From: a virus | Direction: 5' to 3' (one strand) | Virus record (IMG/VR): IMGVR_UViG_3300017760_000077 | Span: 1-25,608 of that record | Length of the DNA stretch: 25,608 bases | Shown here: piece by piece, positions 22,519 to 25,608 of the stretch | How positions within the stretch are numbered: position 1 is the stretch's first letter | Layout of the letters: each line of letters starts with the position of its first letter | The notes under the pieces: model-generated | Databases searched by the model: none | Seen by the model: only the letters and a program-made list of their open reading frames with translations | What the model was told of the DNA's origin: nothing | Program-made: the position numbers and the translations under genes

Positions 22519-23436
22519 TTAGACAGCAGCGATCTTCTGACCTGCGTGAGTGTTAATCACAACTTCGTCTACGCTGTTGTAGACACGAAGGACATCGCTC
22601 TTGATTGGCTCATCACGATAAACTTCTGCTGTGAATACTCCACCATCTGGGCCAAACGAAAGTGTGCGTCCGAAACCTCCGTTAGCGAAATCGCCACCGC
22701 CTACTTGTGCAACATAGATTTCACTTGTAGACCAGATTTTAGATCGGTTAGAAGTGTTACCCTTGGCATTGCTATTGTAGCGAGTTGGAGTAACGATGAT
22801 TTCATTGACACCAAATGCGTCCAGAAGGACTTGGCGGTTGGTGTATGTTCCATTGCCATTGAAGATGCCACGAACATCATTGGTATTGATCATCTCATTA
22901 AATAGAGAAGTCTCGATGATAAGAGCGACATTGTCGTAGAAGCCATGTGCGTTAAGACGCTCTACTGCGTTTTGGATGTCGATGATAGGCTTTGCATCCG
23001 CAGCATTTGAAAATGCTGCTGTAGCGTCTGTGCTTGCGAAGTTTGCACCAGTAAGGGCGGCTGCACAACGAAGTTCGTGGCCGACCATAAGGTTGCGTTG
23101 TAGCTTCTGAGCGATTGCGGCAGATGCGTCTGATACGCCTGCTTCACTTGCGGCAGTTTCGTCTTCGTCCGGAAGAACGCCTTCAAGAGCATATTGAACA
23201 GTAGCATAAGTTTGCTTGTTGTATTCAAAGTCTTGGCGTGGGAATAATGACCCGGCTGCTCTTGCTTTAGAAGTGTTGTTATCAAACTGGTCTGTGCCGA
23301 AGGTTGGATACTCGCCAACTTTGCTAGAGACATTACGAACTGGGAAGATCTTAGTGCCTACGAATTGGTTTTCCCCAATCTTGTTAAGGGCTTCCGATAG
23401 AATCGGATTGAAGGATGTATTTGTGTATAAGCTCAC
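22519..23436 (-). CDS. Major capsid protein
   Basis: A 305-residue protein whose beginning is typical of phage major capsid proteins (TNTSFNPILSEALNKIGENQ then FVGTKIFPVRNVSSKVGEYP). A long helix-rich middle (SDASAAIAQKLQRNLMVGHE) and ADAKPIIDIQNAVERLNAHG with VALIIETSLFNEMI correspond to the spine-helix and P-domain region of HK97-type capsids. LLDAFGVNEIIVTPTRY and the C-terminal VYRDEPIKSDVLRVY are standard late blocks. The start is GTG at 23436. Its place after a decoration gene and before a strong terminator supports high expression. Confidence 0.88.
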   Translation of the reverse strand: MSLYTNTSFNPILSEALNKIGENQFVGTKIFPVRNVSSKVGEYPTFGTDQFDNNTSKARAAGSLFPRQDFEYNKQTYATVQYALEGVLPDEDETAASEAGVSDASAAIAQKLQRNLMVGHELRCAAALTGANFASTDATAAFSNAADAKPIIDIQNAVERLNAHGFYDNVALIIETSLFNEMINTNDVRGIFNGNGTYTNRQVLLDAFGVNEIIVTPTRYNSNAKGNTSNRSKIWSTSEIYVAQVGGGDFANGGFGRTLSFGPDGGVFTAEVYRDEPIKSDVLRVYNSVDEVVINTHAGQKIAAV

Positions 23437-23456
23437 TTTTTAAAATGGGTTAAAGA

Positions 23457-23825
23457 TTATTGAAAGAAAGCGATCTCGATTACATCTCCATCATCTGCGG
23501 CTGCTTCAAGAGCTACGCCAATGCGAGTTGCGTTCGCCAAGGATTTTTCGACCTTACCACCTGTGTGAGTAAAGACGTTGTCCCCGGCTGCGATTGCTTC
23601 AGAGGCAGTCACATATGCTGTGCCACCTCCATTGATAAGTGATATAGGAGTTGTTTCGCCACTTGATGCGCCACGAGTTGTGACACCTACAACTGGCAAT
23701 AGAGTGCCAGTTTCTGCTTTGACTACATCTCCGTCTGACTCGATCTTTACGACAAGATACTCATCTAGAGCTTCGCCTGCCTTGAAAGACCGGATAGAAT
23801 TCTGAACTGTTGTGCTAGAAGACAT
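23457..23825 (-). CDS. Capsid decoration (DUF2190-like) protein
   Basis: A 122-residue small beta-rich protein. It has the AGEALDEYLVVKIESDGDVV opening, LPVVGVTTRGASSGETTPIS, the AYVTASEAIAAGDNVFTHTG block, and the ending TRIGVALEAAADDGDVIEIA, all typical of capsid cement proteins of the DUF2190 group. It binds the outside of the mature capsid in relatives. It is transcribed between the protease/scaffold gene and the capsid gene. The leader has AACCAATAATAA 21 bases before ATG. Confidence 0.8.
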   Translation of the reverse strand: MSSSTTVQNSIRSFKAGEALDEYLVVKIESDGDVVKAETGTLLPVVGVTTRGASSGETTPISLINGGGTAYVTASEAIAAGDNVFTHTGGKVEKSLANATRIGVALEAAADDGDVIEIAFFQ

Positions 23826-23844
23826 GATTATATATTATTATTGG

Positions 23845-24375
23845 TTAGAGTTTAAAAATTTGTGGCTGCTCTTTTCCTAAACGGATAGTAGCTGCAAATT
23901 CTGAAATGCCATGTTCTTTGGCAAATTCTGCGATTATTTTACTGCGGTTAGCCTGGCTTGGCTCATAGACATCATCGCTAGTAGATCCTTCTACTAGTTC
24001 TGTGCCTTCGATCAACTTTTCTAGCTTTACGACCTTAGAAGAAAGTTCTTCGGCTTTTGCCTTCATCTTCTCTTCGTCTTCGTAGTGCTTGTTAAGTTCT
24101 TCGTCCTTCTTAGCCATCTCTTCCTCATGCTCGGATACAGCTTCTTCCTTCTTAGCCATTTCCTCTTCATGCTCTGCAAGTTTGGCTTTGAGTTCCTCAA
24201 TCTCTTTTTTGAGAGCTTCAAGTTCCTCTTCCTTTTCATCGAAGGACTTTTTAAATCCTTCAAGCTCGGCTTCTGCCGCGAGTTTCTCTACTGAAAACTG
24301 TGTAGCCTGCTCGGTCAGAGAAGTCTTTTCATCTTCTAGAGAATCATTTAATTCGATAAGTTCTGCTTTGGTCAT
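23845..24375 (-). CDS. Possible nested scaffold protein from an internal start
   Basis: ATG at 24375 (MTKAELIELNDSLEDEKTSL) lies exactly at the boundary between protease and coiled coil, in the same frame, and would give a free 176-residue scaffold. The 17 bases before it read AACCCAATAATCATAAG, close to the AACCAATAA leaders of other genes here. Nested scaffold genes inside protease genes are known in lambda (Nu3 in C). Direct evidence for use is lacking. Confidence 0.4.
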   Translation of the reverse strand: MTKAELIELNDSLEDEKTSLTEQATQFSVEKLAAEAELEGFKKSFDEKEEELEALKKEIEELKAKLAEHEEEMAKKEEAVSEHEEEMAKKDEELNKHYEDEEKMKAKAEELSSKVVKLEKLIEGTELVEGSTSDDVYEPSQANRSKIIAEFAKEHGISEFAATIRLGKEQPQIFKL

Positions 24376-25608
24376 CTTATGATTATTGGGTTTGTCAATT
24401 TTACAAAATAATCCACGCTGATTCGCAGCAGGACTATCCACGAAGTCTGCACTAGATACTTCGTCTACCCTAATAGAAGGATAATCAAACAAAGCATCAT
24501 CTGGCCTTTCATCGGTGGCAACATCCCCCTCTGCTGTAGACCAAGCACTATCGGCTGAAAATACTATAGAGAGACCAAATCTCTCTGGCATCTTTTCAGC
24601 CATTTCAAATAGTCGGTTGTATTTACGAGAATCATCATCCCGGAAGGACTCAAATGCCTGGAAGTCTCCCAGCAATCTATCTCCTTCAATTCTAAAGTTA
24701 TCAAACATCCCTATCTCACGAGTAAGGCGATCTTCAAAAAGCGCTCCTCGGTGGGTTATGTAAGCCGGCAACTTAGTGCCATCTAGCTCGTCCTCGATAG
24801 TCTCGAGCGATTGGCTATCTACATATAGCCCGTGACCCAAAGCGGGGCCAACAGATATTAGGGATACAGCAGACATAGTTCCTGCTTCTTTGTCGATCTG
24901 CGTCTCAGTCATGCTGGACGCACTAAATGCAAATTGGGTTGGCATACTATTCATCTTCTGTTTGTCAATTTCAGCTAGTTTTGATATAGCCCATTCTACA
25001 CCAGAAGTTCCTCCCCAGGCATCCCACATCAATCCACCGCAGCCTTCGCCATATGGGACATCCTTATGCTGTTGGTGTCTTTTGAATGAAGCCATCCGGG
25101 CGATGGTAGCTCTAGTTATTCTTTCCTTATTGGCTAATTGGTTAGCTCTTTTCCATCCTACCGGAGTCCCACAATCGTTATCTGGGTTGTCGGATTTGTA
25201 TTTCAAAGCCCTTTTAGCGTTGTTACTGGCCGACTCCGGGTAGTCGTTATAACTCTCCTGCATAGATATTCCGGTAGCTTTCCACGCTGCACACCAATAT
25301 TGAGGTCTTACTGGAGCTTCAAACTTATCACAGTAGTAACGATGTTCATCGGTCTCTTCCAGGTGTGTGCAGTTTATACAGGCTTGCCCCTTTGTATCTC
25401 CGTCCTTACGGCTCTTGCGATACTTCTCCGGTAATTTAGATGGGATTGCTTCTCCGTCTGGGTATCTCCGGTGACTGTCAGCCTGCTTTTTATTCCCGGC
25501 TTGTGGATGAGATTTTGGCAGCAGGTCTGTGTCATGCTTACCACTTCTATATTTGAGATTCCGAAGCGCATACAGAAAGCTATTTACCCTTGCTTGCGCC
25601 CATTGCTC
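23845..25608 (-). CDS. Multidomain prohead protease/scaffold protein (5' end outside window)
   Basis: The frame is open from the right edge, giving at least 587 residues. Residues 1-35 (EQWAQARVNSFLYALRNLKY, then HDTDLLPKSHP) are the end of a domain common in phage head proteins. Residues 77-109 hold a Cys motif: CINC, then YYC and APVRPQYWCAAW, like HiPIP-type zinc or iron-sulfur sites. Residues 116-206 are a helical module (ESYNDYPESASNNAKRALKY, then GCGGLMWDAWGGTSGVEWAI). Residues 245-405 are a prohead protease with His in ITHRG, Ser in FGLSIVFSAD and the VSSADFVDSPAANQ tail. Residues 410-555 are a Lys/Glu coiled coil, the scaffold. ATG at 25263 begins only at residue 116; the motifs upstream argue against it as the start. 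Confidence 0.78.
   Translation of the reverse strand, partial: EQWAQARVNSFLYALRNLKYRSGKHDTDLLPKSHPQAGNKKQADSHRRYPDGEAIPSKLPEKYRKSRKDGDTKGQACINCTHLEETDEHRYYCDKFEAPVRPQYWCAAWKATGISMQESYNDYPESASNNAKRALKYKSDNPDNDCGTPVGWKRANQLANKERITRATIARMASFKRHQQHKDVPYGEGCGGLMWDAWGGTSGVEWAISKLAEIDKQKMNSMPTQFAFSASSMTETQIDKEAGTMSAVSLISVGPALGHGLYVDSQSLETIEDELDGTKLPAYITHRGALFEDRLTREIGMFDNFRIEGDRLLGDFQAFESFRDDDSRKYNRLFEMAEKMPERFGLSIVFSADSAWSTAEGDVATDERPDDALFDYPSIRVDEVSSADFVDSPAANQRGLFCKIDKPNNHKMTKAELIELNDSLEDEKTSLTEQATQFSVEKLAAEAELEGFKKSFDEKEEELEALKKEIEELKAKLAEHEEEMAKKEEAVSEHEEEMAKKDEELNKHYEDEEKMKAKAEELSSKVVKLEKLIEGTELVEGSTSDDVYEPSQANRSKIIAEFAKEHGISEFAATIRLGKEQPQIFKL
24104..24174 (-). repeat. In-frame duplication in the scaffold coiled coil
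   Basis: Two nearly identical 29-base units at 24104-24132 and 24146-24174, 42 bases (14 codons) apart, encode repeats of EHEEEMAKK. Two heptads have been duplicated, so coiled-coil register is kept. Confidence 0.75.

Noticed and set aside
22962-23333. 123-codon minus-strand ORF inside the capsid gene
   Set aside because: Lies wholly within the major capsid frame and is a Gln/Ser/Leu-rich shadow with no domain.
24063-24263. 66-codon Lys/Leu-rich minus-strand ORF
   Set aside because: Frame shadow of the Glu/Lys-rich scaffold coding sequence; composition follows from the codon bias of the real frame.
25374-25571. 65-codon minus-strand ORF near the right edge
   Set aside because: It is out of frame with a longer open frame whose translation shows CxxC, WCAAW and phage head-protein sequence continuous with the protease gene.
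1-25608. CRISPR arrays, tRNA genes, insertion sequences and integration sites
   Set aside because: No spaced repeats, tRNA-like segments, transposase genes or integrase were seen, and the gaps between genes are too short to hide them. A tRNAscan-SE run would settle the tRNA point.

Overview
The window is a contiguous piece of a tailed double-stranded DNA bacteriophage, probably a siphovirus-type virion: tail-tube-like genes and a tape measure are present, and no contractile sheath gene was recognised. Every gene I can support lies on the minus strand, so transcription runs from the right edge to the left. Coding density is very high; the longest gap is about 170 bases. No integrase, tRNA, CRISPR array or insertion sequence was seen. 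The host cannot be named from sequence. Almost no start codon has a convincing Shine-Dalgarno sequence; the leaders are A/T-rich, and several carry an AACC(A/C)AATAA-like element. SD-independent initiation is typical of Bacteroidota, so such a host is my weak preference (inference). The SKSYKT-type ATPase of the primase-helicase gives a competing, equally weak hint of Verrucomicrobiota or Planctomycetota.

In transcription order, 25608-22519 is the head block. It holds a large multidomain prohead protease/scaffold protein that runs off the right edge, a decoration protein, and the major capsid protein followed by a strong terminator. 22439-16593 is the connector and tail block: a head-tail connector, a tail completion-like protein (both with what look like inserted beta modules), two paralogous tail-tube-like proteins, a tail assembly chaperone candidate, the tape measure and two unidentified tail proteins. 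16586-10461 is the adsorption block. A 912-residue Ser/Thr-rich fibre-like protein comes first, then a glycosyltransferase, a dTDP-glucose 4,6-dehydratase-like enzyme and a second fibre protein. The arrangement suggests sugar synthesis and transfer dedicated to the tail fibre or host surface.

10458-9719 holds three small membrane proteins (holin-like candidates). 9676-7736 carries an HTH-metallophosphoesterase, a deoxynucleoside monophosphate kinase and an acidic protein, closed by a hairpin. 7562-1970 is the replication/recombination block: a small transglycosylase-fold lysin, an SSB-like protein, a terminator, a RecB/Cas4-type exonuclease, a stand-alone DnaA domain IV protein, coiled-coil and HTH miniproteins, a RuvC-like resolvase and a fused primase-helicase. 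The left end (1965-1) holds a PD-(D/E)XK-like protein, a PAPS-reductase-like PP-loop protein and a C5-cytosine methyltransferase cut by the edge, plausibly a DNA-modification or anti-restriction module.

Four genes or gene parts are easy to miss: minimal ORFs of 55, 50 and 53 codons at 5294-5461, 9719-9871 and 10297-10458, and the 115-codon upstream extension of the protease gene to the right edge.
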